64,000 bases of DNA from Kolteria novifilia (GCA_007748055.1 CP036279.1:2294001-2358000), one strand, 5' to 3'. Counted from the stretch's first letter, positions 17,408-26,358 are shown. Notes: generated by a model not told the origin, from the letters alone. Numbers and translations: made by a program.

Positions 17408-18022
17408 GTGGCGGAAGAGGCCGAACGGGTTGGTGATCGAACACTCGCGGAACAGTGCCGAGTTGGCGACGAAGACGCGTTTAGTGAGATTTACCAACGA
17501 TATGCACGCAAACTGATCAATCTGGCCCGCAGCCGGATCAGCGAACGTCTCTCCGCGCGCATCGAGGCGGAAGACGTCGTTCAGTCGGTCTTTCGGACCT
17601 TCTTTGGCCGCGTCCAAGAGAACCGCTTTCATTTCGAGCAGGAAAACGACCTCTGGAAGCTGCTCGTCTCGATGACGATGAACAAGCTCCGCAACAAGGT
17701 CGACTGGCACACCGCCGCCAAGCGCGATGTCGGTGCCGAACGCCGGATGGATGGCAATTCGAGCCTGCCTAGCGCCTTCGCGCCCGATGGCGAAACTCCT
17801 TCTCCCTCGGCCGTCGTCGCCTTTCTCGATCTCCTCGAGCATTTTCTCAGCGGACTTCGCGAGCAGGATCGCAAGATTCTCGAGCTTCGGTTGCAGGATC
17901 TCACCCAACAGGAGATCGCCGACCAGATCGGCTGCACCGAGCGGACCGTGCGCCGCGTTCTCGAACGCATCCGCGGCGTCGCCGAGGAGCAAGGCGTCCG
18001 CGAACAACTCTCCGGAAAGTAG
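17408..18022 (+). CDS. ECF-family RNA polymerase sigma factor
   Basis: 204 residues. Region 2 (about residues 20-85) includes FSEIYQRYARKLINLARSRI and AEDVVQSVFRTFFGR. Region 4 (about 135-195) contains LSGLREQDRKILELRLQDLT and a helix-turn-helix (TQQEIADQIGCTERTVRRVL). The start is taken as GTG at 17408 because GAGAGGAGG ends 7 bases upstream; the open frame extends to 17315 without a better site. No anti-sigma gene is adjacent. In planctomycetes many such factors are coupled to Ser/Thr kinases, but no linkage can be read here. Confidence 0.88.
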   Translation: MAEEAERVGDRTLAEQCRVGDEDAFSEIYQRYARKLINLARSRISERLSARIEAEDVVQSVFRTFFGRVQENRFHFEQENDLWKLLVSMTMNKLRNKVDWHTAAKRDVGAERRMDGNSSLPSAFAPDGETPSPSAVVAFLDLLEHFLSGLREQDRKILELRLQDLTQQEIADQIGCTERTVRRVLERIRGVAEEQGVREQLSGK

Positions 18023-18071
18023 GTGTCCAGTCGGCGTCGGTAGAAAATGCCGAATTGGGCAAGCCAGCGTC

Positions 18072-18200
18072 GGGTGGGTCTCGACCCACCATCTTGATCA
18101 TTCGGGTAGGTCCAGGTCCCTGCACGATTCGCCGAGTCCCCAATCGATTCAATCGTCTTGCAGGCGAATCGGCTCGGCGAAGAGCCTGTGAGACAAGAGC
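18072..18200. repeat. Left copy of a ~130-bp repeat flanking the toxin module
   Basis: It starts with the 18-base near-perfect palindrome GGTGGGTCTCGACCCACC (18073-18090). It then shares with the copy at 19196-19344 the blocks CCATCTTG, CATTCGGGTAGGTCCAGGTC, GATTCAATCGTC and GAGACAAGAGC, in the same order and orientation. The repeat immediately follows the sigma-factor gene and precedes the end of the toxin gene. Confidence 0.75.
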
Positions 18201-18233
18201 GAGGGGATGAAAGCGAGACCCATCCTGCTTCGC

Positions 18234-18563
18234 TCAGTGTTTCTTTGAGCCGGTGAAGGTGTTGTAGGCCTCGTGGGTTCCGATCCAGTACCAGAGTCGA
18301 AGATCCCTCTTGCCCGATCTGTGCCCGTTGGGGAAGTCCACGTAGATCGCCCGATAGCTTCCCGTGAGAGTGACGGCGACAGAGTTGTTACGGTGTTGGC
18401 TACTGGATTTATTCTTGAGCGGATGGTGCTCAAGGATTGGCGTGTTTGGGTTCTTACGATAGGCTTTGAAGGCCATCGTCGCAAAGTCCTGAACTCTCTT
18501 GGGAAGTTTGGCAAACTGGCTCTTGAACTGTTTGCTTCTCGCGTCAACCCAAGTGGATTTCAA
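18234..18563 (-). CDS. RelE/ParE-superfamily toxin-like protein
   Basis: 109 residues with the RelE/ParE pattern: a helical start (SKQFKSQFAKLPKRVQDFA), a central NPNTPILEHHPLK segment, a beta strand SYRAIYVDF and the ending LWYWIGTHEAYNTF, which resembles the common WIGSHAEYD ending of ParE/HigB-like toxins. Such proteins cut ribosome-bound mRNA or poison gyrase; which applies here is unknown. Its ATG overlaps the stop of the upstream gene by 4 bases, indicating coupled translation with a partner, as expected for a toxin-antitoxin pair. Base composition by eye is more AT-rich than the neighbours. Toxin identity is by motif resemblance only. Confidence 0.65.
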   Translation of the reverse strand: MKSTWVDARSKQFKSQFAKLPKRVQDFATMAFKAYRKNPNTPILEHHPLKNKSSSQHRNNSVAVTLTGSYRAIYVDFPNGHRSGKRDLRLWYWIGTHEAYNTFTGSKKH

Positions 18564-19012
18564 TCGATCAGCCCTTCGGTGAACTCGCCCCTCTTGTACT
18601 CCTCGATCGCCACTTCCTTAATGGCATCGAGTTTCCCTCCAGAGAAGAAGTCGTCGTCGGGGGTCAGAATGCCTTCGGCTTCGCGCATAGTGCTACGAAA
18701 CTCTTCGGCCCTCGATACTTCGAATCCACTTCGCTCGAATTGCAGGACGAGGTTCTCGAGGTGATTGGCGATCTGTAGCCACCTGCCAATCACGTGTTTG
18801 TAGCCGTCGATCATGCCTGGATCGAACTCTTCCTTGCCTGTGATGACACGTTCGCGGTAGTACATGTCAAAGTCATTGACCATCTTGAAGATGTACACAC
18901 CTTCGAACAGAAAGTCCTCAAGCTTCCAGACCTTCGTCACTTCTTTGTGAGCGACTTTCCAGTTCTCTTCGAACGATTCGATCACCTTCAGTGGAGTGTT
19001 GGTCATCGTCAT
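18560..19012 (-). CDS. Hypothetical helical protein, candidate antitoxin partner
   Basis: 150 residues, unrecognised. It is acidic and predicted largely helical (for example EDFLFEGVYIFKMVNDFDMY and IGRWLQIANHLENLVLQFER). It has no obvious ribbon-helix-helix or HTH motif, unusual for a classical antitoxin. The start is the ATG at 19012, which has GAGG 6 bases upstream; ATG codons two residues upstream and downstream are alternatives. It lies first in a two-gene unit and overlaps the RelE/ParE-like gene by 4 bases. The antitoxin role is inferred only from this arrangement; it could instead be an unrelated protein whose transcript carries the toxin gene. Confidence 0.5.
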   Translation of the reverse strand: MTMTNTPLKVIESFEENWKVAHKEVTKVWKLEDFLFEGVYIFKMVNDFDMYYRERVITGKEEFDPGMIDGYKHVIGRWLQIANHLENLVLQFERSGFEVSRAEEFRSTMREAEGILTPDDDFFSGGKLDAIKEVAIEEYKRGEFTEGLID

Positions 19013-19195
19013 GAGCATCCTCAACTCTTGGCCCTCTTGATAAGGGCGATGGAGTCTGGGCGTTGGTATTCCTCTCCATTCGGGCCGAGAACAGTTTCCC
19101 TCGTTTACTTCGACTACGACGATCCACGCACCTTAAGTTTACGGTCTGCTGGAGCGTCAAGCGATGGATAGCCAGAGGAATCTCCGAAAGCCAAG

Positions 19196-19344
19196 GTGGC
19201 GGATCTTGACCCACCATCTTGCTCATTCGGGTAGGTCCAGGTCCCCGATCGACTCGTGGGGACCCTAGTCGATTCAATCGTCGCGAAGGCGCGAAGGTTC
19301 GCCGGGAATCGGCGAGACAAGAGCATGGTGGGTCAAGACCCACC
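19196..19344. repeat. Right copy of the repeat flanking the toxin module
   Basis: Same ordered blocks as the left copy (CCATCTTG, CATTCGGGTAGGTCCAGGTC, GATTCAATCGTC at 19270-19281, GAGACAAGAGC), followed by the 18-base palindrome GGTGGGTCAAGACCCACC at 19327-19344. The two copies enclose the two-gene toxin unit (18234-19012). No other gene is seen between 19013 and 19352. Confidence 0.75.
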
Positions 19345-19352
19345 CTACTTGA

Positions 19353-20243
19353 TTAAGTCCTGCTGATGAACTCTTCGATCTTCGCGGCCAGCGCGGCGGG
19401 CGCGTCCTCAAAGAGGTAGTGTCCTGCGTCGTCGAACGCGGCGGTTTCGGCATCGGGGTAGATTTCCTGGAATCGCTCCAGAAAGTGAGGCGTGAAACAC
19501 CAGTCTCGCATCCCCCACGCCAAGAGGATCGGCTTGTCGGCCAGACGCGGTAGACGCTTTTCCAGACGCCGAATCATCGGATAGCTCGGGTGGTTCGGCT
19601 GCATCGGAATGTCCTTGACGAACCGATCGACCGCGATCCGGTGTTCCCACGAGTCGTACGGGAAGAGGTAGCCTTGCCGAGCGGCTTGCGTCCACTGCTC
19701 GGGATGCGCGGTCGCCATCCGCAGCGCCGCTTGCGAAAACCCATTGAAGCCGCGAATCGCGACTGTCCCGAAGAGGGGCCAACGGCACATCGCGATGCGT
19801 TTGGGGATCCGCGACGATGGGTAGGCGGCGGTGTTCATGATCACGACGCGGCGAACGCGTTCGAGTTCCTCCACGAAGACGCCGAGCCCGATCGGCCCGC
19901 CCCAGTCGTGGACCACCAGCGTCACGTCGCGCAGATCGAGCTGGCGAACGAAACAGCGCAAATTGTGCACGTGATTGGCCAACCGGTAGGTCCAATCGGC
20001 CGGCTTATCGCTGAGCCCGCAACCAAGATGGTCGACCGCGAGCGCCCGGTGCGTCGGTGAGAAGTGCTGAATCAAGCGGCGGAACGCGAAGGACCACGTC
20101 GGGTTGCCGTGTACGAAGAGGATCGGGTCGCCCGCCCCCTCATCCACGTAGTGGTAGCGCCAGCCATCGATATCGAGCCAGTGCGAGGCGAACGGATACT
20201 CCGACGTGAAAGTCTGCTCGCGGTCCATGATCGCTTCGGTCAT
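19353..20243 (-). CDS. Haloalkane dehalogenase-like alpha/beta hydrolase (OleB-like)
   Basis: 296 residues. HGNPTWSF forms the oxyanion region. The nucleophile elbow VVHDWGGPIGLG carries Asp in place of Ser, as in haloalkane dehalogenases. DHLGCGLSDKP and the late histidine in DDAGHYLFED complete the pattern. DHLGCGLSDKP is particularly like OleB, the beta-lactone decarboxylase of long-chain olefin synthesis. However, oleA, oleC and oleD are not adjacent, so this may be an orphan hydrolase. ATG at 20243 begins the frame; a second Met five residues on is possible. Confidence 0.8.
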   Translation of the reverse strand: MTEAIMDREQTFTSEYPFASHWLDIDGWRYHYVDEGAGDPILFVHGNPTWSFAFRRLIQHFSPTHRALAVDHLGCGLSDKPADWTYRLANHVHNLRCFVRQLDLRDVTLVVHDWGGPIGLGVFVEELERVRRVVIMNTAAYPSSRIPKRIAMCRWPLFGTVAIRGFNGFSQAALRMATAHPEQWTQAARQGYLFPYDSWEHRIAVDRFVKDIPMQPNHPSYPMIRRLEKRLPRLADKPILLAWGMRDWCFTPHFLERFQEIYPDAETAAFDDAGHYLFEDAPAALAAKIEEFISRT

Positions 20244-20412
20244 TCGGTATTCACCCTACAGCCCGTTGAACGAGTCGTCGTTGACGACGAACGCTTCTCC
20301 CGACCAGTCTCCGGGTGGAGAAAACCAGACGAATCGACCGATCCGCTTGCGCCGGCTCTCCACACTCTTGGCCGAGACTCCTCGTTCCCGGCCCATTGAC
20401 GTCAACAGACCG

Positions 20413-21018
20413 CTAACGCAGCGTCGGCAGGTCGCTCGCGACGTTCTCGGTCATGTCGTCGGCTTCGTCACTGTAGTAGTGGACGATTTGGCCGATGCTC
20501 TGGCGGACCTGCTGAACTTCCTTCGTTTCGATCAACTGATCAACAACATGGTATCGATTGGCGGTCTCGATGACCTGGGACGAATCGTACTGCGTCTTGA
20601 AGAGGTCCATGTCGCGAACGATGCCCGGAGCGTGATCGACACAGAAGACGCCCACGAGCACGAAGAAGCTCGCCTGGGCCAGGCCGACACCGATCCCGAA
20701 GAAACGGTCGCCGGAACTCGGCTTGTTGTCGCCGAAGACCTTCTTGCGATAGGCCATCAGCATCAGCGAGAAGACGAAGGTGAAGAGCAGCCAGATCGTG
20801 AGAATCGACGCCAGCGACAGGGCGGGCAGCCGTAGCGGGCTGGGAATCGCCGTCGCGTACTTGTCCGCCAAGGGCAACAGTGCTTTGGCCAGCGGTTGCG
20901 AGAAGACCACCCCGAGGATGATTCCCGAAAGCTGGATCACTTGGTTGGCGAATCCCTTGCGATAGCCGTGGAATGCTCCTAAGAGCAAGATGATGCCGAA
21001 GAAGATGTCAAAGCCCAT
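20413..21018 (-). CDS. CvpA-family membrane protein
   Basis: 201 residues with four hydrophobic helices. The N-terminal pattern FDIFFGIILLLGAFHGYRKG FANQVIQL and the third-helix LFTFVFSLML resemble CvpA/colicin-V-production family proteins, integral inner-membrane proteins of poorly defined role. A periplasmic or cytoplasmic acidic tail (SDEADDMTENVASD) follows. It lies 15 bases after the lipoprotein gene at 21034-22722, so both are likely one transcript; a joint envelope function is inferred. Confidence 0.75.
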   Translation of the reverse strand: MGFDIFFGIILLLGAFHGYRKGFANQVIQLSGIILGVVFSQPLAKALLPLADKYATAIPSPLRLPALSLASILTIWLLFTFVFSLMLMAYRKKVFGDNKPSSGDRFFGIGVGLAQASFFVLVGVFCVDHAPGIVRDMDLFKTQYDSSQVIETANRYHVVDQLIETKEVQQVRQSIGQIVHYYSDEADDMTENVASDLPTLR

Positions 21019-21033
21019 CCGAGGCGCTCCTCA

Positions 21034-22722
21034 CTACTTGATCGAGAATCGACGCTGATTCTCGGCAACCTTCCTAGTTGTCTGATCCGTGACCGTGATC
21101 CGCAGCGTGTAGTCACCCGCCGAGAGTTCTTTCGGCAGGCGAAAAAGAATGACTTGGAAATAGTCGCGGCGCCTGTTCCGGCAAACGTCCGGACTGAATG
21201 GGTGATGGGAGCGATGGCGGCTCTTGCCCGACTCGTCGAAGATCTCCAGCGACGCCTCGAGGTGGGTGCGATAACCCTCGCGACTCTCCATGCTCCCGAA
21301 GTTCGCGACTTCCCAGTAAATGACGATCTCTTGGGCGGAACGGAACGTCTGGGTGTCGAATTCGACATAGTTGCCGTAGTTGACGACCTGCTTGCAAAAG
21401 ACCGGAGGCGTCACTTCGAGATCGGCCCGAAGTTCGAGCGTGGTCAGTGCCTCGCGGAGCGTTCGCAGGACCTCCGCGGCCCGCTGATGATCTTGCGGAT
21501 AGTCGTCGTCGTTGAAGTACTGGACCATCGCCCAGAGCAGGCTCTGCCAGAAGTTGCGATCGACCGAGTCGCCCCCGCGAACGGGCTGGAACGCTTGGTC
21601 GCTCTCGCCCGCCATGATGTGGAGCAGCCGTTGGTAGACCTGCTGGCGAATGACGTCGGTTTGGCCGACCGCTTCCGTTTCCTCCATCCGGTGGGCGATC
21701 GACCGGAGTTCCGTTTCGAGGCTGCCACCGTCAACCGGGCTGGTCGACGTTCGTGACTCTCGTTGGACCTCGCGGCGATCGTAGACCAGTCGGCGACTCC
21801 GGGGATCCTCCATCGGAGCGGTCGCGTCGTCGCGGCGCATGGTTCGTTCCGGACTGACGATCGACCGGGAAGCCGTCATCAGATCGTCGTCCGCTCGAAG
21901 GCCCTCGCTCGTCGCCGGGGCGGAATGGTGGGGCTCGCGGTGTGGGGAGAGGCGACGACGAAGCACATCGTCACCCTCGCTGGCGAATGACTCCTCCGGC
22001 AACCGCCGTGGCCAACTTCCTTCCTCTTGCCGGGCCGGGTCGCTCTTCGGGTCGAGCGCCGACGCGGACCTGGCCTTGGAGGGAAGATTCGCGGGAGGGT
22101 CGGGGCGTGTCTTCGCGAACGCGATCTGCGTCTCCCAAACGTCGACGATCTGCGCGATCTCGTCGGGGGAACGCATCCCACGCACTTGAGCGTTGAAGTC
22201 GTCGACTTCCTTGGGATCGAGTTGGGCCAGAACGCGAGCGATACGCGCGGGGAGTTCCGATCGCGGCGAGGTCGCCGAATCCTTGGGCTTCGAGACCATC
22301 GTCGTTCGGGAGGGCTCATCCCATCGTGGCCGACTGGATGTCGTTGCCGGTTCGTTGTTCGGGTTCAGCACGCTCGAGAGAGGCTGTTGGTTCGCCGTGG
22401 CTTGGGGTGGCGTCGCCGACTGGGCCTCGGGAAGGATGACGCTCTCCGGGAGCCGGGGGCCGTTCGATTCGGTGTGGCTCGCTTTGCGAACCGAGTCGGT
22501 GGGGGAGTCGGCCGGCGTCTGGTCTTTCGCGTGCAGGCGAGCACGGAGTCCCTTCGCGGGCGTCGACTCGGCCTTCATTTCGGAAGTATCTTGGGAAGCT
22601 TGGTCGGCCAAGACCGAACGGGGCAGGGAGGCAACTTCGGGAGGCGGCTGCTGGGGAAGCGTGCAGCCGATCGCGCTCGTCATGGCGACGACGATCACGA
22701 TGTCCTTCCGGCCCAACGCCAT
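21034..22722 (-). CDS. Large lipoprotein with low-complexity linker and C-terminal beta domain
   Basis: 562 residues, function not recognised. A signal (MALGRKDIVIVVAMTSAIGC) ends in the lipobox SAIGC, so the start is taken at 22722 rather than 22845. Residues 25-350 are a Pro/Ser/Arg-rich, probably disordered linker. The C-terminal 200 residues look folded, ending in a beta-rich segment (IVIYWEVANFGSMES, DYTLRITVTDQTTRK) that could be an Ig-like fold. It likely sits on the outer face of the inner membrane or in the outer membrane. It is first in a unit with the CvpA gene. Confidence 0.7.
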   Translation of the reverse strand: MALGRKDIVIVVAMTSAIGCTLPQQPPPEVASLPRSVLADQASQDTSEMKAESTPAKGLRARLHAKDQTPADSPTDSVRKASHTESNGPRLPESVILPEAQSATPPQATANQQPLSSVLNPNNEPATTSSRPRWDEPSRTTMVSKPKDSATSPRSELPARIARVLAQLDPKEVDDFNAQVRGMRSPDEIAQIVDVWETQIAFAKTRPDPPANLPSKARSASALDPKSDPARQEEGSWPRRLPEESFASEGDDVLRRRLSPHREPHHSAPATSEGLRADDDLMTASRSIVSPERTMRRDDATAPMEDPRSRRLVYDRREVQRESRTSTSPVDGGSLETELRSIAHRMEETEAVGQTDVIRQQVYQRLLHIMAGESDQAFQPVRGGDSVDRNFWQSLLWAMVQYFNDDDYPQDHQRAAEVLRTLREALTTLELRADLEVTPPVFCKQVVNYGNYVEFDTQTFRSAQEIVIYWEVANFGSMESREGYRTHLEASLEIFDESGKSRHRSHHPFSPDVCRNRRRDYFQVILFRLPKELSAGDYTLRITVTDQTTRKVAENQRRFSIK

Positions 22723-22968
22723 TTGCCTATCCACCTTACTTGTTGCCGTCGACTCCCTCGCACGCGGTGGCCACGACCACCGAGCGCGGACCGAGAGCGC
22801 ACTTGGGAACAGACCGCCAGATATCGCGACCGAGGTTTTTTGCAAGTCGTCTTGAGACGGCGAATGAGACGTGGGGCAACCATGACGCTACCCATGTCTT
22901 CTTCTACGCTCCCCTTTTGTTTTTCTGACGCTCTCGCCTTGGGCAAGGGGGGACGGTGAGTTGAGCAC

Positions 22969-24288
22969 CTACGCGCGGAAGGCGAGACGGCCCTGCTCCT
23001 GGGGATGGAGCTGGTTGGGGTAACCGACGAGTCCCTCGCAGAGGGCGCTCGCGCTGGGGAGGAGGGCGGCGTGCGTCCGACGCAGGCAAATGGTGAAACT
23101 CCACAACGCGCGGTGCTTTTCGGTCAACGCGGCGACGTCGGGATGTCCGAGGTTGGACAAGGGCTCGACCTGACCGGGGGAGATCTCGACCGGGACGTTG
23201 GCCTCTTTCAGCGACATCGCCGGCGAGGGGCAATAGACGATGACGTGCGCGGGGGGGATGTCGAGTCTCCGTGCCAGTTCCCGTTCGAGCGCCCGGCGAC
23301 CCTCCAGGTCTTGATGGAACCGCTTCGCAAGCTGATCGCGGGTGGCGTCGTCGAGCCCCCGTTGACCGAACCGCTCCATCGTGAGGTAGTACGCACGCTT
23401 GAAAAGCTGACGACCCGCGAGGTCCGAAAGGACGTCCTTGAGCCCCTGATCGCGGTCGGCGTGCATCATCAGCCGATCGAGCAAGCTGTCATCGCGAAGC
23501 TCGAACAAGTCCTTCTTGGCGATTGCTCCGAGGCCGAGCGCCAACTCCAACGCCCGCGAGACCATCGCTCCGGAGACGACTTTCGCGTGATGGTAGTAGA
23601 CCCGTTCGGTGAGGTTGTAGCGGATTTGGAGCAGGCGGATTAGCTCCGAGAGCGTATCGTGACGGAAGCCGCCATGCTTGTGCAGCCGGACGACGAGATG
23701 ATTGTCGGAAAGCCGAAAAGCTTGCAAGAGGCGATCGTCGTAGCTGAGAGCGAGGCCCGACATCGTCGCGTCGCGGCGAAGGTAGTCGAGCAGGTCGGCA
23801 CACACGGTCCCCGTGACCAGTTCGCGTACGAAGGGGCGACCGGCGGCGCGGGCGGTGAGGACGCCGCGGACCTCGTCGCGCACTCCCGACTGGTCGAGCA
23901 GAGTGGAAATCGGTGGACGATCGAGGTAGCGTGCCAAGCGGTCCTCGTCCTCGTCGTGGCGTTCGAAGAGTCGGCGTTCGTCCTCGAAGGTGTGCCCAAA
24001 GGGGACGTGCGTGATGTCGTGCAAGAGGGCGGCCAGCCGAGCAGTTCGTTCCTCGGCGTCGCTGATGGAGGGATCGTCGGCGCGGAGGACGCGCAGCATC
24101 CGTTTGGTCATCCAGAGCGTGCCGAGACTGTGCTCGAACCGGGTGTGGGATGCCGAGGGGTAGACGAGGTTCGAGGTGCCAAGTTGCTTGATGCCGCGGA
24201 GTCGTTGCATCGCGGGGGTGTCGAGCAGCGCGATCTCGAGGTCGTCGAGTTCGATGTCGCCGTGCACCGCGTCCCGGATGGTCTTCAT
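22969..24288 (-). CDS. HD-domain phosphohydrolase (dGTPase/SAMHD1-like)
   Basis: 439 residues. The N-terminus reads MKTIRDAVHGDIELDDLE, typical of YpgQ/SAMHD1-like HD proteins. The metal-binding series is HTRFEHSLGT, LLHDITHVPFGH and a later Asp in CADLLDYLRRD. This group hydrolyses deoxynucleotides or related phosphomonoesters; substrate unknown. The C-terminal 150 residues include a beta-rich segment (AHVIVYCPSPAMSLKEANV). It follows the unknown gene at 24302-24916 by 13 bases, so they form an operon. Just downstream (22937-22956) is a single family-D palindrome (CTTGGGCAAGGGGG). Confidence 0.87.
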   Translation of the reverse strand: MKTIRDAVHGDIELDDLEIALLDTPAMQRLRGIKQLGTSNLVYPSASHTRFEHSLGTLWMTKRMLRVLRADDPSISDAEERTARLAALLHDITHVPFGHTFEDERRLFERHDEDEDRLARYLDRPPISTLLDQSGVRDEVRGVLTARAAGRPFVRELVTGTVCADLLDYLRRDATMSGLALSYDDRLLQAFRLSDNHLVVRLHKHGGFRHDTLSELIRLLQIRYNLTERVYYHHAKVVSGAMVSRALELALGLGAIAKKDLFELRDDSLLDRLMMHADRDQGLKDVLSDLAGRQLFKRAYYLTMERFGQRGLDDATRDQLAKRFHQDLEGRRALERELARRLDIPPAHVIVYCPSPAMSLKEANVPVEISPGQVEPLSNLGHPDVAALTEKHRALWSFTICLRRTHAALLPSASALCEGLVGYPNQLHPQEQGRLAFRA

Positions 24289-24301
24289 GCCGAGTTCATT
24301 C

Positions 24302-24916
24302 CTACATCCATGGTGTTGTCTCGAGGTGGCGTTGCATTCCCAACGCCTTGAGCAGTTCTGTATAGACGAGCCGCTTGCGTGGCCGCGTCGCCAGGTGCCA
24401 GCCCTCGCGACCGTGCAGAATCACTCCCGAGGCGATGAGCGTTTCCCCGACCGGGGCCGTCAGCTTCCGGCGATGGCCTCGGCTGAGATCCTTCACGACA
24501 AACGTGGCTCGAACTCCTTTCCTCGTCTCGACCCGTTCGATGACCACCAGGTGCCGACGATCGAGTTCGCACACGCGGCCGGTCAGCCGATCGAGGGCGT
24601 CGAAGATCGCGTCGGGCCATTCCCTGGGGACGAGCCGGACGTGCCACCAGTCCCCGTCGTGGTCGACTTCGATGCCGTCCTCGTCGACCGAAAGGGCGCC
24701 GATCGGAGCTTCCCACGCATCGCCTTCCACGAAGGTGACGTGCAGGTGCGAAGTTCCCTCGTCGCGCTGGCGAATGTCGCAGGCTTCGACGACATCAAGG
24801 CCGTTGGCACGCTGGCGCCACTGCTCGGTCCCGTCGAGCCACACCGTCGCCCCTCGCATGTCGGCGAGGAGTTGTACTTCGCGCTCGCTCAGGGACGAGG
24901 CATCGTTGTTGGACAC
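24302..24916 (-). CDS. Hypothetical protein upstream of HD phosphohydrolase
   Basis: 204 residues; no family recognised. No signal peptide or membrane segment. It is acidic, Trp-rich (AIFDALDRL, DGDWWHVRLVP) and alternates strands and short helices. It shares a transcript with the HD phosphohydrolase gene (13-base gap), which suggests a cofactor, regulator or substrate-binding partner. Codon use looks like the neighbours, so no sign of recent transfer. Confidence 0.55.
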   Translation of the reverse strand: MSNNDASSLSEREVQLLADMRGATVWLDGTEQWRQRANGLDVVEACDIRQRDEGTSHLHVTFVEGDAWEAPIGALSVDEDGIEVDHDGDWWHVRLVPREWPDAIFDALDRLTGRVCELDRRHLVVIERVETRKGVRATFVVKDLSRGHRRKLTAPVGETLIASGVILHGREGWHLATRPRKRLVYTELLKALGMQRHLETTPWM

Positions 24917-24997
24917 GAATCTCTCCCGCTACTTGGAGTCGCCGCACGACAACGTGTTCTTTGGCGCCGAGACCTCTCCCAGAGGCCACGGCTTTCT

Positions 24998-25145
24998 CCC
25001 TCCCCTTGTCCAAGGGACAGCCTCTTTCCCCCCTTGTCCAAGGGGGGCTTGTTGGAGGCCTTGTCTTCTCCCCTCCACGGACGTCGATGCACTCCAACGC
25101 CGAGAAGGCGACCCCCGCCAACTCCCCCTTGGGCAAGGGGGAGCG
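24998..25145. repeat. Family-D palindromes in a gene-free gap
   Basis: The 485-base gap 24917-25401 holds no gene. It contains CCCCTTGTCCAAGGG (about 25011), CCCCCTTGTCCAAGGGGGG (about 25028) and CCCCTTGGGCAAGGGG (about 25125), imperfect CCCCTTG-N-CAAGGGG hairpins. Related copies are at 57201-57262 and near 22937. Confidence 0.75.
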
Positions 25146-25309
25146 TCAGAATAACCAGGGGAGCGTTGGAAGAGACAACGTTCCGCGTGTTGTCCTTACA
25201 CTATGGGAGTTCAGGGGTACAATCCGGCGGTGACGATCGATTTGAACGCCCCGATAGGGTGTCTTTTTGTCGGGCTCTACCAATCAACCGGTACCGACGC
25301 GACCCCTTC

Positions 25310-25340
25310 CGACTGGCTGGCAAGCAGCCAGTGACACCCA
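25310..25340 (+). repeat. Family-A palindromic element
   Basis: GACTGGCTGGCAAGCAGCCA then GTGACACCC, close to the consensus of the dispersed CACTGGCTG...CAGCCAGTG element. It lies 60 bases before the cyclodeaminase gene. Confidence 0.7.
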
Positions 25341-25401
25341 AGATCATGGGACCGAGACTGCACTTGCCATGTCTCGTGGGAACCCAGGGAGGACCGAGCC
25401 A

Positions 25402-26358
25402 ATGGCGGCGATTTACCTTCGGGAAGCGGATGTGGCGAGACTCCTGTCGATGGAGGAAGTCATCTCCGCGTTGGAACGGATCTTTCGGGAGCAAGCCGCG
25501 GGCGGGGCCGAAAACATCCCGCGAGGGCGATGCCGGGGGGAAGGGGCGATGCTTCACCTCCTTGGGGGAGCCTCGCGGGAACTCGACGCCCTCTGCTTCA
25601 AGGCCTACACCACCACCAAAACCTCGGCACGGTTTCTCGTCCATCTCTACGACGGTAGCTCGGGAGACCTGCTCGCGGTGGTCGAGGCCGATCAATTGGG
25701 ACGACTGCGCACCGGCGGTACCAGTGGGCTGGCGACGAAACTCATGAGTCCGACCAATGCGTCGCGCGTCGGGATCATCGGATCGGGACGGCAAGCGCGA
25801 ACCCAGCTCGAGGCCGTCGCCGCGGTCCGCAAGCTCGAGAGTGTCGAGATCCATAGCCGTACCAAGGAGAGCCGCGAGAAGTTCGCCGCCGAGATGGAGG
25901 AACGGCTCCACGTTCCCGTCCGGCCGGTGGAGAGTGCCACCCTCGCGGTGCGCGACAAGGAGATCGTCATCACCGCGACGAGCAGTCGTCAGCCGGTGGT
26001 GGAAAAGGCTTGGCTTTCGCCGGGTGTCCACCTCAACGCGATGGGGTCGAACTTCGCGGCGAAGACGGAACTCGATCTGGCGATCGTCGGGGCTTGTCGC
26101 CAGGTGGTGGTCGATGATGTCGCTCAAGCCCAGATCGAGGCGGGGGAGCTGATCCAAGCGGTCGCCGCGGAGCGATTCTCGTGGACGCGCGCGGTCGAAT
26201 TGTCGAGTCTGGTCAGTGGCGAGGTCGATGGCCGGAGCGATCCCGGGGAGACGACGCTCTTCAAGTCGGTGGGGACGGGAATTCAGGATCTCGCGTTAGC
26301 GTCGATGGTCTACAAGCTGGCGAAGAGCGAAGGGGTGGGGCAGCCGTTGCCCTACTGA
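25402..26358 (+). CDS. Ornithine cyclodeaminase / mu-crystallin family dehydrogenase
   Basis: 318 residues. NAD(P)-dependent family including ornithine cyclodeaminase, alanine dehydrogenase and ketimine reductases. The substrate region includes CFKAYT, GRLRTGGTSGLATKLM and the Rossmann motif VGIIGSGRQARTQLEA; HLNAMGSNFAAKTELD is the conserved closing region. The start ATG at 25402 follows GGGAGGACC; the frame is open further upstream but contains a family-A repeat. The substrate cannot be assigned, as the family is functionally mixed. A family-A repeat also follows its stop, so the gene is bracketed by these elements. Confidence 0.87.
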   Translation: MAAIYLREADVARLLSMEEVISALERIFREQAAGGAENIPRGRCRGEGAMLHLLGGASRELDALCFKAYTTTKTSARFLVHLYDGSSGDLLAVVEADQLGRLRTGGTSGLATKLMSPTNASRVGIIGSGRQARTQLEAVAAVRKLESVEIHSRTKESREKFAAEMEERLHVPVRPVESATLAVRDKEIVITATSSRQPVVEKAWLSPGVHLNAMGSNFAAKTELDLAIVGACRQVVVDDVAQAQIEAGELIQAVAAERFSWTRAVELSSLVSGEVDGRSDPGETTLFKSVGTGIQDLALASMVYKLAKSEGVGQPLPY

